Shown in pieces: positions 5,341 to 5,887 of a stretch of DNA of 5,887 bases (the first letter of the stretch is position 1; each line of letters opens with the position of its first letter). Source of the stretch: Candidatus Sulfotelmatobacter sp. GTDB taxonomy: Bacteria > Acidobacteriota > Terriglobia > Terriglobales > Acidobacteriaceae. The stretch spans positions 1-5,887 of the forward strand of contig JASHTD010000524.1 in NCBI GenBank assembly GCA_030040725.1. Reading direction: 5' to 3'. The notes beneath the pieces were generated by a model. It did not search any database and had not been told where the DNA came from. It worked only from the letters and a program-made list of their open reading frames with translations. The position numbers were made by a program, and so were the translations under genes.

Positions 5341-5887
5341 ATGGACCTGTCCGCCATTCAGTCTGCGCTGCACGAACGCAACATCGATGCGTGGCTGTTC
5401 TACGATCATCATCATCGCGATCCCATCGCCTATCGCGTTCTCGGTTTGCCCACCGACCAGATGGTCACGCGCCGCTGGTTTTATCTCATTCCGGCTCAGG
5501 GAGAACCGCTGAAGCTGGTGCATAAGATCGAAGCAGGGCATCTTGATTCGCTCCCGGGTAGCAAGCGGCAATACTCGGGATGGCAAGAGCTGTTCGACAG
5601 TCTCAAGACGATTCTCGGTCCCTATCGAGATATCGCCATGCAGTACTCGCCCAACAACATTGTGTTCACGATCTCGTTGGTCGATGGTGGAACGATCGAC
5701 TTATTGCGCGGGCTCGGAAAAAATGTTGTGAGCTCCGCCGACCTGGTAGCTCAATTCGAGGCTACCTGGACGGAAGAACAGATCAAAACACATTTTGCGG
5801 CTCGCGACTCGATTGATGCCATTACCGAGGCAGCTTTCAGGGAAATCGGGCGCCGGGTCCGCGCCGATGGGACCACAGAGCATGAAA
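5341..5887 (+). CDS. M24-family peptidase (Xaa-Pro aminopeptidase type), N-terminal part (3' end outside the window)
   Basis: The frame stays open from ATG 5341 to the window end, giving 182 complete codons with no stop. The sequence resembles the N-terminal creatinase-like domain of M24 peptidases: AIQSALHERNIDAWLFYDHHHRDPIAY (residues 5-31) followed by strand-rich segments such as RRWFYLIP (44-51) and LKLVHKIE (57-64), then SADLVAQFEATWTEEQIKTH (132-151), the usual linker helix into the catalytic pita-bread domain. The metal-binding Asp, His and Glu residues of that domain would lie beyond the window, so catalytic competence cannot be judged. If active, it would cleave an N-terminal residue before proline, or be a related dipeptidase, in the cytoplasm. 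It starts 57 bases after the alkD-like stop, so cotranscription is possible. A peptidase role fits the two peptide importers upstream. Confidence 0.82.
   Translation, partial: MDLSAIQSALHERNIDAWLFYDHHHRDPIAYRVLGLPTDQMVTRRWFYLIPAQGEPLKLVHKIEAGHLDSLPGSKRQYSGWQELFDSLKTILGPYRDIAMQYSPNNIVFTISLVDGGTIDLLRGLGKNVVSSADLVAQFEATWTEEQIKTHFAARDSIDAITEAAFREIGRRVRADGTTEHE

Overview
The window carries eight protein-coding genes, all on the + strand, in a compact layout; the first and last are cut by the window edges. I see no RNA genes, insertion sequences, CRISPR arrays, integrases or phage genes. The moderately high GC content (by eye mid-50s percent), the frequent non-ATG starts and the flavour of the proteins suggest a soil bacterium of the Acidobacteriota (Terriglobia/Koribacter-like). 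That placement rests on general recall of such proteins and not on a search, so treat it as tentative.

Layout. (1) 1-1137: C-terminal part of an OPT-family oligopeptide transporter. (2) 1244-2592: a tight three-gene group made of a YggS-type pyridoxal-phosphate homeostasis protein, an unrecognised 111-residue four-helix membrane protein, and a DUF167 (YggU-type) protein whose TTG start overlaps the preceding stop. (3) 2677-4062: a proton-coupled oligopeptide transporter of the POT/PTR2 branch of the major facilitator superfamily, with a TTG start and a good ribosome binding site. (4) 4136-4477: a small GYD-domain protein with its own candidate promoter and a very strong ribosome binding site, followed by a clear intrinsic terminator at 4510-4538. 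(5) 4543-5283: an AlkD-like DNA alkylation repair protein that starts only 14 bases after the terminator stem and has no Shine-Dalgarno sequence. (6) 5341 to the window end: the N-terminal, creatinase-like domain of an M24 (Xaa-Pro aminopeptidase type) peptidase.

How the genes fit together. Two unrelated peptide importers (OPT and POT) and a probable proline-specific peptidase lie within 6 kb, which fits peptide scavenging. The yggS...yggU part looks like a housekeeping group of the kind found in many bacteria, except that the membrane protein between them is not recognisably YggT. The terminator at 4510-4538 divides the window into an upstream block ending with the GYD gene and a downstream block beginning with the alkylation-repair gene.

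I found no strong candidate for an undescribed system. The best leads are the unknown membrane protein in the YggT position, the SD-less and possibly leaderless start of the alkD-like gene right behind a terminator, and a possible hairpin that would mask the GYD gene's ribosome binding site. There is no gene-free stretch longer than about 110 bases.
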